Counted from the stretch's first letter, positions 1 through 11,412 are shown. The stretch: DNA of 64,000 nucleotides from Ailurus styani (GCA_002007465.1 LNAC01000678.1:535928-599927); one strand, 5' to 3'. Translations and numbers: made by a program. Notes: a model not told the origin generated them from the sequence alone.

Positions 1-326
1 TTATTTAAGTACAAAAGTGTTAGGTCCCCATTTCATTTCAGTGACAGTATATTAAGGATTGGTTTCCATTATGTCAAAGGTTCAAACTAAGCCAGATATT
101 TTTGAGAGCTTTGAATCTTTGGAATTGCAAGAAAATGAAAGCAAACGGATTTAATTACACTTTTGAGTGATTGGCTTTTGAAAACAACTTTTCTAATATA
201 AAGTATTGACCTCTTGAATAAGTAGACTCTATTAAACAAATCTATTAAACATTTAAAATTTCAATTATGGTCCTAATGGTTTATGTTATTATGTCAACAT
301 TATAAATACCTTATGTTTGGGTTCAA
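1..326 (+). repeat. left arm of an unidentified inverted repeat
   Basis: Read on the + strand, this stretch matches the reverse complement of 1581-1914. Shared words include GGTTCAAACTAA, CAGATATTTTTG, TTGGAATTGCAAGA and ACACTTTTGAGTGATTGG. By eye, the best 175 bases are about 85% identical. The arm may extend left of the window. I do not recognise the family; it could be two opposed copies of one old transposon or LTR, or a local inverted duplication. Confidence 0.75.
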
Positions 327-1179
327 TGGCATGTGTTTAGTTTCAATATTAATTTCCACATTTTTATTCTGCACTCATTCATGTCCTTTACTATTATTTT
401 CAGCAGTGAAGTTTTTACATCTCAGATAAAAAAGAATATATTCATGTTCCAAAACTGTTAATAAAGGAATTTTTAAAGGATCTCTTAAAGCAGAAAAAAT
501 TGGTGCTTCCAAGTTTCAGGATACAGTTTAGGTTTTAGTGTAAATACTTACTTTGAAGGTAAAATGAATATATAGGTATTTTATTTTTTTAAATTTTATT
601 TTACTTAAATTATATTCTTAAATGACTCATCATACATCCTACAATCAAAGCTGTGTTTCACTTTATGCTTTACTTATCAAACATTAAAATCTGTTTCCTA
701 ATTCTGCAAAGAAAACACAAAAATTATTTAGCAAGAGTACTGAAATTAAATAAATGAAGTATTAAGAATCAGTGTAAATTATCTTGCTGGGAGACAACAG
801 GGCTGTTGTTTAGAGTTAAGACAAATCTGTGCAGAAATCCTAGCTTTTTCATTTAAATACAGAAAATTTTATTTTACCTAAGTGTTAGGGAATTCAGCGG
901 TAAAATGTGGATAGAGAATTATTCTTTAAGGTTGTTGTCAGGTATACTTTGAAGAAAATAAATGTGTAGTGCTTGGCACAATTTCTGACATGGCACAGGA
1001 GCTGGACAAATGGTAAATGTGAGAAATAGTACAGTGGTAATGCTAAAGAAATAATAATAGTAATAATGATACTAATACACTGTATTGCTTTGCCTAAGTT
1101 TGTAAACGTGCAACTAGAATTTAAGAAAATCTTGTCATATTTAATATTTGTGTTATTGTTCATCCTGCTCTTTATTCAT
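327..1179. other. loop of the inverted repeat, no gene seen
   Basis: AT-rich sequence with short A- and T-runs. Short frames on both strands (for example within 894-1163) have no recognisable domain. A T-rich patch at 580-605 resembles a SINE tail in antisense but has no SINE body attached. Confidence 0.5.
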
Positions 1180-1386
1180 TTTTTAAAAACTATTTTATTT
1201 ATTTGTTTGAGAGAGAGAGTGCATGTGCCAGAGAGTGCATGTGGTAGGGGTGTAGGGGCAAAGGGAGAGGGAGAAGCAGACTCCCAACTGAGCAGGGAGC
1301 CCAATGCCTGGCTAGATCCCAGGACCCCGAGATCATGACCTGAGCCTAAGGCAGGCGCCCAACCAGCTGAGTCATCCAGGAACCCC
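1180..1386 (-). mobile_element. Can-SINE, older carnivoran type
   Basis: In antisense it runs T-rich tail, GA-rich block, CTGAGCAGGGAGCCCAATGC, GATCATGACCTGAGC and the degenerate head complement ending GGAACCCC. Divergence is high. TGCTCTTTATTC (about 1165-1176) and TGCTTTCTATTC (about 1389-1400) may be a decayed target duplication. Confidence 0.9.
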
Positions 1387-1580
1387 AGCTGCTTTCTATT
1401 CCTAAAACCTCTTTTCCAATCCCTCCAATATTCTATTAAGTCATAAGATGTCACTGCTTTTCAGCAAAAATCTCACCTTCAATACAAAAGACTTTTCAGT
1501 TCATGCTAAACACTTCTCTTGTCTAAACTTCCACCCCACATTGCTTATAAGATTATAAACATTCTCATTGTAAATTATAC

Positions 1581-1914
1581 TGAACCCAAACATATACTAT
1601 TGGAATTTTGCAATATTGACATAATACAACATAAACTATTAGGAGCATAATTGAAATTTCTAAATATCTAGATTCATTTGATAGAATCTGCTTATTCAAC
1701 GGGTCAATATTTTATATTGGAAAAGGTGTTTTCAAAAACCAATCACTCAAAAGTGTAATTTAGTCCATCTGCCTTCATTCTCTTGCAATTCCAATGATCC
1801 CAAACTCCCAAAAATATCTGGTTTAGTTTGAACCTTCAAGATAATGGCAACCAATCTTGAATGCACCATCACTGATATGAAATAAGGACCTAACTCTTCT
1901 TCCCCAAACATAAT
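1581..1914 (-). repeat. right arm of an unidentified inverted repeat
   Basis: This is the reverse-complement partner of 1-326. It includes CCAATCACTCAAAAGTGTAA, TCTTGCAATTCCAA and TTAGTTTGAACCTTC. The inner boundary is at TGAACCCAAACAT (about 1581-1593), facing GTTTGGGTTCA on the left. The outer boundary is limited by the window edge on the other side, so the true arm length is unknown. Confidence 0.75.
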
Positions 1915-3862
1915 TAGGTTCAGACACCTGTATCTGCCCTTTCAAATAAGAGGAAAGAGCTCTCATTGGCAGCTCCAGGTATAACTGCTGCTTCATTTTA
2001 GCCAATTAGTCTACAGCAAGCCATAAATGACTGCTGAACCTCAAAATGGGGGGATATGCGGCTTAACGAGGTTCAGATTAAAGGAAAAATGTTTATTTAC
2101 AAGTTAAAGCAAAATGTCTTTCTCCCTCATTCCCTCCTGTCTCCCATTGTTTGATGAGAAAAAGGAAGAATTCCGCCCCAATCACCACTGTTCCCTCTCT
2201 CAGGGTCATGAAGAGAGACCAGGAGAACCACTCAATCTGAGTTAGTTCTAGAGAGCTGGGAGAATGACTAAATCTGACCCCTCATTACATCAAGTCATTG
2301 ATCACACACACAATGCCAACATTCAACTTTACCTTTGGATCTCCAACTCATAAAATAATAAATTTCTTTTTTCTTTTTCTTTTTTTTTGTATAAGAAAAT
2401 TTGTATCATGATTTTAAGTTATTTCAACTAAAAGCATTGTTTCAGAGACAGACAACAATTAATACTATCATTTCCTAGAAGAAAAGAGAAATCCCCCTTG
2501 TCTTAACTAGAATTGTATTTCCTCTTCTCACTAAAGAAATCTATGGTGAGGCAATTGAGGGCAGCTTTATGGTATCATTAGTGATTCACTTCTGTCTATT
2601 GGATACATCATCTTTCATTGTGTGATTTCTGTCTTAGAGATTATGTGATGATCCGAGCTATGTGCAGGAGCTCTAATAATCACACACATTCCAGGCCACA
2701 GTTTAGGAGAAGTAGGTAGGGAAACATGGGCAAAACTCACAGTTGCATTAACTTTTTAGACAGACCTGCTTGAGGTCTACTAATATACATACTTGATTGG
2801 CCAGCAGTTGATAACCTTGTTACATCTAGCTGTAAAGGAGAAGAGGAAGTGTTGTCTTTATGCTGGACATTATTCCTCTCAACTCAATAATGTAGCACTT
2901 TCACTAAAGAAGAAAAAGAAATGAGTATTGGGGGACAACTCTGCATGGAGATGAAGGTAATGAAATTTTAGGACAATGGTTCCAAACATTTTGTTTTTGA
3001 TCACCAGAAACACGTTTTAATAGTTTAATGGGACAAATTCATTTATGAGTACTTTTGAGTAAGTGCTCGATTCTTCAAGCATCTGAAATCGACAATGTAG
3101 TCATTCAATACACTAAAAAGAAGGTACCAATATTCCACCGTATTGGTAAAGTTAAAAAAAAAAGGATAATGGTTTGATGAATGCTGATTAAGCTAACGAA
3201 TAGTGATATACACAAGGGAAAAAATTTACTTTGTATGGTAGGACAACCTTTGTAATAAGGCCACATTATAACTTTGTAGAAAGCAGCCAGGGCATAGACT
3301 GTGAAGTTTTCCTGCTTTAAATTATCTTTATTAGAAAGAATTAAAAAAATTAAGAAGAAAGTTGATATCTTGAAATGTTTTTAATATGCCTGAGCTGTGA
3401 TCTTGCTAATTCAAGCTCTAAACATTATCAACAATTTCATAAGGCATTAGCCCTGCAATATGATTTTAGTAATAGCTGGCCCCAGGACACATATTGGAAA
3501 TAAAACCTGATTATCTTAAAACTATAACATTTATTCACATTGCATTGATTTACATATTTTAAGAACAAAAAATACTATATTTCCATGTATTTACTGCCAC
3601 TGAGTTTTTCTAAAGAAATTTATTTCACATTGCTACAAAAATTCAGACTGCTACTTCATTAGCCAGAATTTAAATATTATTAAACTAATTAAGCAAGCTT
3701 AACAACAAAAATTTCTGCAAATAAAGGAAAAGCTGTAGCCTTGACCAGTACAATTATTATCATCTAAGAAAACAGCTTTTGTTTGACCAGTATCTTTGAA
3801 CCAATGTCTTATTAATCTTGACCACATGATAAAGATGGTGTAAGTGAATATTCTCTTCTTTT
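1915..3862. other. unassigned AT-rich stretch
   Basis: No frame, repeat boundary or structured RNA recognised. It holds a poly-pyrimidine run at about 2366-2388 and a somewhat GC-richer patch at 2100-2300 that I could not place. Old, unrecognisable repeats are likely. Confidence 0.4.
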
Positions 3863-3879
3863 AAGAGATGAAGTTTGTA

Positions 3880-4084
3880 GTCACCTAGGGTGGCTCCGTC
3901 ATTAAGTGTCTGCCTTCAGCTTGGGTCATGACTCTAGGGTCCTGGGATCGAGCCCCACATTGGGCTCCCTGCTCAGCCAGAAGCCTGCTTCTCCCTCTCC
4001 CACTCCCCTTGCTTGTGTTCCCTCTCTCACTGTCTCTCTCCCTGTTAAATAAATAAATAAAATCTTAAAAAAAAAAATAAAATA
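3880..4084 (+). mobile_element. Can-SINE, arctoid type
   Basis: Head ATTAAGTGTCTGCCTTCAGC, body CCCACTCCCCTTGCTTGTG, tail AAATAAATAAATAAAATCTT plus poly-A. Perfect 17-bp target duplication AAGAGATGAAGTTTGTA at 3863-3879 and 4085-4101. The head's first few bases have diverged (CCTAGGGTGGCTCCG). Confidence 0.96.
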
Positions 4085-4413
4085 AAGAGATGAAGTTTGT
4101 AAACTTTGAATGTTGCCCTCAATTGATTCAGCTCATTATTTTCTCCTATAATTTGAATTCCTACATGCAACTGGAATCTGACTGTCAAAATGCCAGCCAC
4201 AATACATTTCTCTCAAAAAAGGTACAATAATACAGCATTTGGAATTTTCAAGTGGAGGAGATGCAGTAGTATATATTTGAGGAACTTAACTCTTTTCCTA
4301 GATAAGAAAAATATTTTTATTTGTTTTCTAGATAGATCAAGGACAATAAAAATTAAATTGCATCTCCCAGGACCCATAGTAATTCTGATAATTAGAAAAC
4401 ACTTTTAGGGTTT

Positions 4414-4618
4414 GGGCGCCTGGGTGGCTCAGTGGGTTAAAGCCTCTGCTTTCGGCTCAGGTCATGATCTCAGGGTCCTGGGATCGAGGCCCGCATCGGG
4501 CTGTCTGCTCAGCAGGGAGCCTGCTTCCCCCTCTCTCTCTCTGCCTGCCTCTCTGCCTCCTTGTGATCTCTCTCCCTCTGTGAAATAAATAAATAAAATC
4601 TTAAAAAAAAAAAAAAAA
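4414..4618 (+). mobile_element. Can-SINE, mustelid-type, young
   Basis: Full-length copy beginning GGGCGCCTGGGTGGCTC and ending in AATAAATAAAATCTT plus about 17 A. Flanked by a perfect 20-bp duplication AGAAAACACTTTTAGGGTTT at 4394-4413 and 4619-4638. The intact duplication and low divergence suggest a recent insertion. Confidence 0.98.
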
Positions 4619-4795
4619 AGAAAACACTTTTAGGGTTTGAAGAGAATGTGTGTTGCAAAGAGAACCACTTACACATTTAAATCTTGTCTAAATATAAAAA
4701 ATTAAATGAAATACATCTGTCCTTCTTAAAGTCTCTAAACCCCAACACTTTCTCTGCATCTTCATAAAAAACACATGAATTAATGCTACCGCCAA

Positions 4796-4900
4796 GTTTT
4801 TTTCATTTTTGAGTAATCTCTACACCCAGTGTGGAGTGGGAACTCACAACCTCAAGACCAAGACCTGCACACTCCACTGACTGAGACAGCCAGACATCCC
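4796..4900 (-). mobile_element. short tRNA-Lys-like carnivoran SINE
   Basis: In antisense it has GAGTAATCTCTACACCCA, then GGGAACTCACAACCTC, and ends CAGACATCCC. Sense order is tRNA-like head, GTTGTGAGTTC (B-box-like), then GGTGTAGAGATTACT. It lacks the CT-rich body of the other copies and is a separate, older subfamily. The only similar copy in the window is at 28.9 kb. Confidence 0.75.
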
Positions 4901-5026
4901 ACTACTATCAATTTTACTGAATGTTTGTAGTGACTCCTGAACTTGACCTACCTGAAGCTCTTGTTCTACTTAAAATCCACTCCCTCTCTAGGGAGAAGCA
5001 TGATTTTTCTTTAAAACTTCAGTGAT

Positions 5027-5243
5027 GGGGCGCCTGGGTGGCTCAGTGGGTTAAAGCCTCTGCCTTCGCCTCAGGTCATGATCTCAGGGTCCGGGTATCG
5101 AGGCCCGCATCGGGCTCCCTGCTCAGCGGGGAGCCTGCTTCCCACTCTCTCTCTCTGCCTGCCTCTCTGCCTCCTTGTGATCTCTCTCCCTCTGTGAAAT
5201 AAATAAATAAATAAATCTTTTAAAAAAATTAAAAAATAAAAAA
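5027..5243 (+). mobile_element. Can-SINE, mustelid-type
   Basis: Full-length, with GTGGGTTAAAGCCTCTGCC head and an AAATAAATAAATAAATAAAT tail that becomes an irregular A-rich run. One local change, GGGTCCGGGTATCGAGG in place of GGGTCCTGGGATCGAGG. I could not see a clear target duplication. Confidence 0.95.
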
Positions 5244-5941
5244 ATGACACACTCTTTTGTATCCAATCTGTCATTTCCATATCTATATTATAAAATATAT
5301 CACACAGAATTTATAATTTTTTTTCCTTGAGTCATTGGATATTGTCCATGGATCCCTCCAAACTGGCTCTTTCACCTCCTCCACTCCACTGTGCACCAAG
5401 AAGAGCTCACGTCTATAAGCTGCAGTACTAAAGTTCCCTTGCTCTTTGTCTTCTGAGTTTGGTTCAGCTAAGGAAGGCACACAGGAAATCAGAAGTTTCA
5501 AAGAGTAGATTATGATATTTTCCCCCAGGAAAGGGGGGATATGATATGGATGTGTAGTTTCTATGTTTCTCTGGTGAAGACTTTGGTTCTGTGGAACAGT
5601 TAGAATTCTACCTAGATTTCAGCAACTGGTCCAGTTGTGCAGTTCTCCAGTGCTGGGGTCCCTACTATTGAAAATCATTCATTTTGCTTTCCATTAGCCC
5701 TGCACACATCTTTTTGAAGAGAGGTCTCTTTATTTTTTCCTCAATTACCCTGTCTGAGTGCTCTCTTTTTCCCTTCTGGCATCATAACTGATACACTTAA
5801 CAATATGATCTACATGATTGTAAAAATCTTTTAGTCAAATACCATGCCTTGCATCCTTGTATCCCAGCACTAATTAGAGTTTAGTCAAGTTGTATGAGTT
5901 AAATCAATGTTTATTCCATCCATTCTTAATCAGTATTTCCA
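5244..5941. other. unassigned stretch
   Basis: Mixed sequence. A minus-strand frame at 5283-5501 has no recognisable motif. No repeat recognised. Confidence 0.35.
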
Positions 5942-5945
5942 TGAT

Positions 5946-5984
<39 letters not shown>

Positions 5985-6011
5985 GATAGATAGATAGATA
6001 GATGATAGATT
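5942..6011. repeat. (GATA)n microsatellite
   Basis: About ten uninterrupted GATA units, then two GATGATA interruptions separating shorter runs. The long perfect run makes this a likely length-polymorphic locus. Confidence 0.95.
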
Positions 6012-6636
6012 GGTAATTTTATTTAAATGTTAAGAAGAAAAGAGGTCTATAGAACTTTGTTTATGCTTTGCTTTTCAAACTATGCTTATTAACCTACATA
6101 TATATCTCCAAATTTTGGCATTCTTAAAGAGTCATGTGAGTGTGGGATGCTAGGACAGGCCACCTTAAAATGTACCACTTTGGCATACTGATTATTCTGA
6201 GTTACACTTAAGAAATAGATGATGTAAGAACGACAATATGATCTCCCTCCCACACACATATGTTTTCTTCAGAAAACAGGAAATGAATCTCCCATATGAA
6301 AGGTACCATCCCTGGACGAGGAGGAAGAGAGGCATCCTTATCATCAGAGATAGGAAATTTAGGGCCTAAGAAGCCGAAATAAACAAACCTTGCTACTTTT
6401 ACTAATTTACTACTAAGCCCAAATAATTCTTCTTAGAATTCATTGCTAATTGAAGCTCCTGAACATAAGGAGCTTTCTTTGTCCTGTCAAATACTCATAG
6501 ATTTATGTTTCTTTGTCCAAAAAGTACAAACACTGCCTGCCTTGCTCATATCTTCAGGAGGTCTCAATTTTGTTACTGGGCTTCTGTATGTATGTAACTA
6601 AACTTTGCATTTTTCCCCCTGTTAATCTTCCTCATG
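6012..6636. other. unassigned stretch
   Basis: No gene or repeat recognised. A moderately purine-rich segment lies at 6290-6370. Confidence 0.35.
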
Positions 6637-6649
6637 TCAATTTAATTCT

Positions 6650-6804
6650 TTTTTTATTTTTTTAAATATTTTATTTATTTATTTGAGATAGAGAGGGAGG
6701 TCATGAGAAGGAGGGAAGGGTATAGAGAGAATCACAAGACTCTAGGATCATGACCTGAGCCAAAGGCAGACACTTAACCAACTGAGTCACCCAGGAGTTC
6801 CATC
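6650..6804 (-). mobile_element. Can-SINE, short form lacking the middle block
   Basis: Antisense copy of only about 155 bp. It passes from the GA-rich block directly to GGATCATGACCTGAGCC, omitting the CTGAGCAGGGAGCCCGATGC segment. It has a 13-bp duplication TCAATTTAATTCT at 6637-6649 and 6805-6817, so the shortness belongs to the inserted copy or arose later inside it. Confidence 0.9.
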
Positions 6805-7085
6805 TCAATTTAATTCTCAGACTAGGTAGAAGAATCTCAAAGAGTAAAGTAAAATATTTCCTCTGCAAAATAAATCTGTAAGGATAAAGCAGGGGAGGCT
6901 GGAGAAGACATAGGGAAGTAATAATCAAAATTTGAATGTCTGTTATTTTCCAGAGCATGCACCCTACCCTATCTATGTTTTTACTCTCAGATAAGGTACT
7001 TAATCACATCTATAATAGGAATAGGAATATGACCTTTAAAAAAATGATGTTTGTTGGCAAATATTTTAATATCAGAAATACTCAA

Positions 7086-7284
7086 GGGTGCCTGGGTGGC
7101 TCAGTGGGTTAAAGCCTCTGCTTTCGGCTCAGGTCATGATCTCAGGGTCCTGGGATCGAGGCCTGCATCGGGCTCCCTGCTTAGCAGGGAGCCTGCTTCC
7201 CCCTCTCTCTCTGCCTGCCTCTCTGCCTCCTTGTGATCTCTCTCCCTCTGTGAAATAAATAAATAAAATCTTTAAAAAAAATAA
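7086..7284 (+). mobile_element. Can-SINE, mustelid-type
   Basis: Full-length. Flanked by AGAAATACTCAA (7074-7085) and AGAAATACCCAA (7285-7296), a 12-bp duplication differing by one T/C change. Confidence 0.96.
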
Positions 7285-7467
7285 AGAAATACCCAAAGGT
7301 GCTCAATTATTCATTCGTTTGTTCACACACAAAATAACTTCAGTGAGCCTTTGTCTAGAATTGTGGTAGACTCTAGAATGTTAGGGCATAAAAGAAAAAT
7401 TATTCTTTTTAGTTGTGTTTTAAGCAAATTCTGAATTTAAATATTCAATTTGAAGATATTTGAGTTT

Positions 7468-7654
7468 AAGGGCACCTGGATGGCTCAGTCAGTTAAGCGT
7501 CTGACTCTTGGTTTTGGCTCAGGTCATGATCTCGGTATCCTGAGATTGATCTCCACGTCTGGCTTTGCACTTGATATGGAGTCTGCTTCTCCCTCTCCCT
7601 CTGCCCTTCTCCCCACTCATGTTCTCTCTCTCTCATAAATAAATAAAATCTTTA
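7468..7654 (+). mobile_element. Can-SINE, older carnivoran type
   Basis: Head GTTAAGCGTCTGACTCTTGG, body GGAGTCTGCTTCTCCCTCTC. Perfect 15-bp duplication AAGATATTTGAGTTT at 7453-7467 and 7655-7669, which is notable for an older head type. Confidence 0.96.
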
Positions 7655-7718
7655 AAGATATTTGAGTTTCAATCTATACTTACTTAGAAAATAATTTCAC
7701 TATTTGAAAATACATTGA

Positions 7719-7908
7719 GGGGCACCTGGGTCATTCAGTCATTAAGCGTCTGCCTTCAGCTTAGGTCATGATATCAGGGTCCTGGGATCAATCCCTGCTC
7801 AGCGAAAGCCTATTTCTCCCTCTCCCACTCCCCCTGCTTTTGTTGCCTCTCTAGCTGTATCTCTCTCTCTGTCACATAAATAAATAAAATCTTTATAAAA
7901 AAAGAAAA
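7719..7908 (+). mobile_element. Can-SINE, arctoid type
   Basis: Head CATTAAGCGTCTGCCTTCAG. A short internal loss follows GGGATCAATCCCTGCTCAGC. Flanks GAAAATACATTG (7706-7717) and GAAAATATATTG (7909-7920) form a 12-bp duplication with one C/T difference. Confidence 0.94.
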
Positions 7909-8179
7909 GAAAATATATTGGTTATATTCATCTTCAAAGGTTTTATACTCTTCTTTAAATTAAAAAAAAGCAATGCACAGAAACAATGTAGTAAAAGGGC
8001 TTACCAAAAACCCTAATGATCATTTACTCTAACTTCTCAGCTTTAAGTAGGATTTACCTATTTTATGAATAGACTTTCACAGTGTTCTTAGACTAGTCTA
8101 AATGTCATTCAGAGAGCTAATAAATTGTTCTACAGCTTTTACTAGAATCTGATTTTCAATAAGGCCTAAAGAGAGAAAG

Positions 8180-8350
8180 TGTGTGTGTATGTATATGTAT
8201 ATGTGTGTGTGCACGCACGCATGTGTGTGTGTCTGGGTATATATATATATATACATATATATACACAGACACACACACATATATATATGTGCACACACAC
8301 ACACACACACATATATATGTGTGTGTGTGTGTGCGTGTGTGTGTGTGTGT
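8180..8350. repeat. compound (TG)n/(TA)n/(CA)n microsatellite with palindromes
   Basis: Alternating purine-pyrimidine tract that switches TG, TA, CA, TA, CA, TA, TG. At 8296-8333 a CA run, ATATATAT and a TG run form a perfect 38-bp palindrome centred at 8314/8315. A looser palindrome spans about 8222-8279. The several frames through this block are artefacts of the repeat. Confidence 0.95.
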
Positions 8351-8727
8351 ATTCAAGTTACATTTCATAAGGCTTTTTCCCAACCTAATTAAACTTGAAA
8401 TCTGTTCTTTGTAATAAGTTCTATATATATAGAATTCATGTTACTTATAATACTGATTTTAACTATTGTATAATATGAATATAAATTAGTGGGCATTAAT
8501 TATAAATATCAGGGATAGTTCATGTAATTTATCTTTTAATGTTATGGAACTTAATGGTTTCCAGTTATTCTCAGTATTTCCATAAACATTTGCTGATAAC
8601 TATAAGTAAAATACATCTTCAAATAATTTTCATAAAATATTTATCTTTTCAGTATATTCCAGTATTTATACTTAGTCCTATTCAGCTTGATCAACTCCAC
8701 AAAATAAGTTTGAGTTATTGTAAGATA
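8351..8727. other. unassigned AT-rich stretch
   Basis: Very AT-rich with no recognisable repeat unit. The frame at 8539-8820 runs into the TA repeat and is not protein-like. Confidence 0.4.
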
Positions 8728-8834
8728 TATGTTTATATATATATATATAAATATGATATATATATACTATATACACACATAAAATTACACAAGTATATAT
8801 ATATTTATATATATACATAATGCATTATATATAG
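8728..8834. repeat. (TA)n-rich low-complexity tract
   Basis: Imperfect TA repeats broken by AAATATGA, ACACACATAAAA and TTTATA. A DNA-unwinding type sequence with no sign of function beyond composition. Confidence 0.85.
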
Positions 8835-10402
8835 ATGACATGCAAACTCTCTTTTACATACATAATTCTAAATAATGTTCATTATTTCAAGTAATGACTA
8901 TAGAACAGACAGGTCATCTTCTTTTTGCAGAATAAAACAACAAAAACAAAAAGCAATCTAAGTCTCAGAGGAGTTACGCGAAGTTTATACCCCCAGGAAG
9001 TCAAAGACTTAATAAACTCAGATCCTCAAACACTAAATCTTAGTGACAAAATATGATTCCCAACTATGCGAGGCATTCTTGTCTTTCCATGATCATTTGA
9101 ATCCCAAGCCACATAGCCTGAGGCTTAATGGAAGAAGGCAGAAATAATCTTTTTACAATAATTTTGCTGCAAAGATTCTGTCAGATATTTCCACAGAGTG
9201 GAAAGATCACAGAATGTTAGCATAGCCACTAATTATAGCTTCTGTGTGGAGAGAAAGACACTGAGACGCAGCTGAAGCGTGTATGATTCAGAGCCTGACA
9301 GAAACGATTTTGAATCTCCTGATGTTTTAGGAAAGCCAGTAGACCTATCTGAACTTTTGTTGTTTGTTTTATCAAGAACAGGAGGAGGAGGATGTTCACT
9401 GGCCAAGTTAATTGCAATGATTTTATTTAATAGACATATATTCAGAAATAAGTTGAGGCAAAACTTTTATTTCCTGCAACTCTCTTGGTCTCAGACTTCC
9501 ATATTCAGTAATGGCAGGAACGTTTTCTTCTTTCTAATTCAATGTAATTATTGCTGAAAACAAAGGTTTTTTGGAGGCTTCCTCCTTTCAAGAGGTCTGC
9601 CCTGTCTTTCTTCAATGGCAGGACAGAAGATAAGTTTTCATTTCCACGTGGGTTTTGGCTGAATGATACTTGTTCTCCCTCAGCACGGATTCAAGTGTTT
9701 AATTCTACTTGGCCTGCATTCTTTAGCCTCCGTTTTTGTTTATTTGTTTGCTTTTCCTTTTTTTATTCATTATGATAGATCTCGGCCTAATGGGTAGCTG
9801 GGCGTCCTGCATTTTATATACTGTTTTATGCCAAGTCCTACCAGGCCCTTTGCCTCTGGGGCCAGATTCTGTTGCTTATCACTGTGTACCTGCTATTGAT
9901 TTCAGGTGGGAGATCCCTGTATTCCACAGTCACCACCTTCCAAGTCCACAGTTCTTTTGATACACTGATTCTCTGTCCTTGAGATCCCAGGGGGAAAAAA
10001 ACATTCTGCAGCTTTTTCTACCCTGAGAATGTGTAACCTAATAAGGTTTTAGTTAGGTGCATCTACTTAGTACCTTCCATAGCCACTGATACTCTACCAT
10101 AAACATGCCATGTTAGATTTAAGACAATTCTAACTATGAGCATTTTTTGAGAACTTTGCAAACCTTCAGGACATTGAAATTTACTACCAAACCCCAGAGG
10201 TCTATCTGGATATCTTTACCATATATTCTTACCTTGTAACGTAAGGGGTGGCAAAACTCGTGAGTCTAACCTTTTGTCATTTTGCCTCTTGTTCCCTTGG
10301 GTCTTTCCCCCATAACTGTTCCAATGAGGCAAAAATTTGCATGACATTTTTTAGCTTTCCTATGTTATAGGACACAGTGATTTTTTCCTTCATGGTGTAA
10401 TT
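8835..10402. other. unassigned stretch, slightly GC-richer at 9.5-9.95 kb
   Basis: Overlapping short frames at 9229-9960 on both strands show no domain, signal or splice-framed exon I recognise. The patch around 9830-9960 is the least AT-rich here and might be an old LTR or exon-like remnant, but nothing positive supports either. Confidence 0.3.
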
Positions 10403-10624
10403 CTTTTTTTTTTTTTTAACTTTTTTTTTTTTAAGATTTTATTTATTTATTTGACACAGAGAGATCAGATCACAAGTAGGCTGAGAGGCAGGCAGAGAGA
10501 AAGAGAGGAGGAAGCAGGCTCCCTGCTGAGCAGAGAGCCCGATGCGGGCCTCGATCCCAGGACGCTGAGATCATGACCTGAGCCAAAAGCAGAGGCTTTA
10601 ACCCACTGAGCCACCCAGGCACCC
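10403..10624 (-). mobile_element. Can-SINE, mustelid-type
   Basis: Two T-runs separated by AAC precede AAGATTTTATTTATTTATTT. The body and the head complement GAGGCTTTAACCCACTGAGCC are complete. It sits about 25 bp before an antisense L1 3' end. No clean target duplication seen. Confidence 0.95.
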
Positions 10625-10649
10625 TAAATTTCATTTTTTAAATAGAACA

Positions 10650-11095
10650 TTGCTATTGAGGTAAATTTACATGAAATTAAAGTTATCAATTTTAAGTAAA
10701 CAAGTTTATGACTCTTGACAAATATCCAATCATATAAACACTATCACAATCATTATATAGAACATTTATAACACCTCCCCTACAAAGGGATAGGCACTTT
10801 CAGCCAATCCTTTCCTATCAACACTCACAAATACCGATGAGCTTTTTGTCACAATTATTTTGTCTCTTTCAGAATTTTATATAGATAGGATGACATCTGT
10901 TGGTGGTGGTGGTTTCTTTTATTTAGCATAATGCTTTAGAGATTTGACTGAATTATTACACATACAAGTTTATTTTTCTATTCCTAAATTGTATTTCATT
11001 CTATAGATATATGACAATATGTTTATCCTTTCATAAGCTGATGGACATTTGGATTATTTCCAATTTGAGACTATTCTGAAAGAAACTTTATTCAT
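10650..11095 (-). mobile_element. L1M-type 3' fragment, antisense
   Basis: Antisense 3' UTR of an old mammalian L1: ATTGAGGTAAATTTACATG, TTTATATAGATAGGATGACAT, TTTAGCATAATG and TGATGGACATTTGGATTATTTCC occur in the order I expect for that element. Non-coding and decayed; exact subfamily not assigned. Confidence 0.65.
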
Positions 11096-11412
11096 GTTTC
11101 AAGTTTTTATTTAAATTCTATTTAGTTAAAATATTGTGTAATATTTGTTTCAAGAATAAAAGTTAGTGATTCATCACTTACATATAACACCCAGTGCTCC
11201 TCACAAGTGCCCTCCTTAATCCCCATCACTCGTCCAGCCCTTTCCCTGCCCACCTCCCCTCCTACGACCCTCAGTTTGTTCTCTATAGTTAAGAGTCTGA
11301 GTTTGCCTGCCTCCCTCCCTCCCTCTTGATTTTTTTTCCTTCTCCTATGTTCATCTTTTTGTTTCTTAAATTACACATATGAATGAAATCATATGGTATT
11401 TAGTCGTTAAAT
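11096..11412 (-). mobile_element. carnivoran L1 3' end, antisense, 5'-truncated
   Basis: Reverse complement reads CAAACTGAGGGT, GGGAGGGCACTTGTGAGGA-like and CACTGGGTGTTATATGTAAG, ending in an A-rich tail. This is the 3' UTR of carnivoran L1. It lies directly against the L1M fragment, so it may have inserted into that older element. Confidence 0.8.

Noticed and set aside
4414..4480. tRNA-like box A/B sequence (TGGCTCAGTGGGTTAAAGC, GGGATCGAGGC)
   Set aside because: This is the tRNA-Lys-derived promoter of the SINE, not a tRNA gene. No cloverleaf with an intact anticodon arm is formed.
5942..6011. Regularly spaced short repeats as a possible CRISPR-like array
   Set aside because: It is a 4-bp GATA microsatellite with no spacers, in a mammalian genome.
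7051..7236. Recurring protein-like phrase (AWVAQWVKASAFGSGHDL) also seen at 21519-21713, 29601-29828, 33116-33307, 56325-56507 and 59778-59963
   Set aside because: It is the chance translation of the Can-SINE head and body. The same DNA explains every occurrence and the frames end at the SINE tail.
8098..8414. Several cysteine/valine/histidine/threonine-rich frames resembling a low-complexity peptide
   Set aside because: All are translations of the TG/CA/TA microsatellite, open in many phases on both strands.
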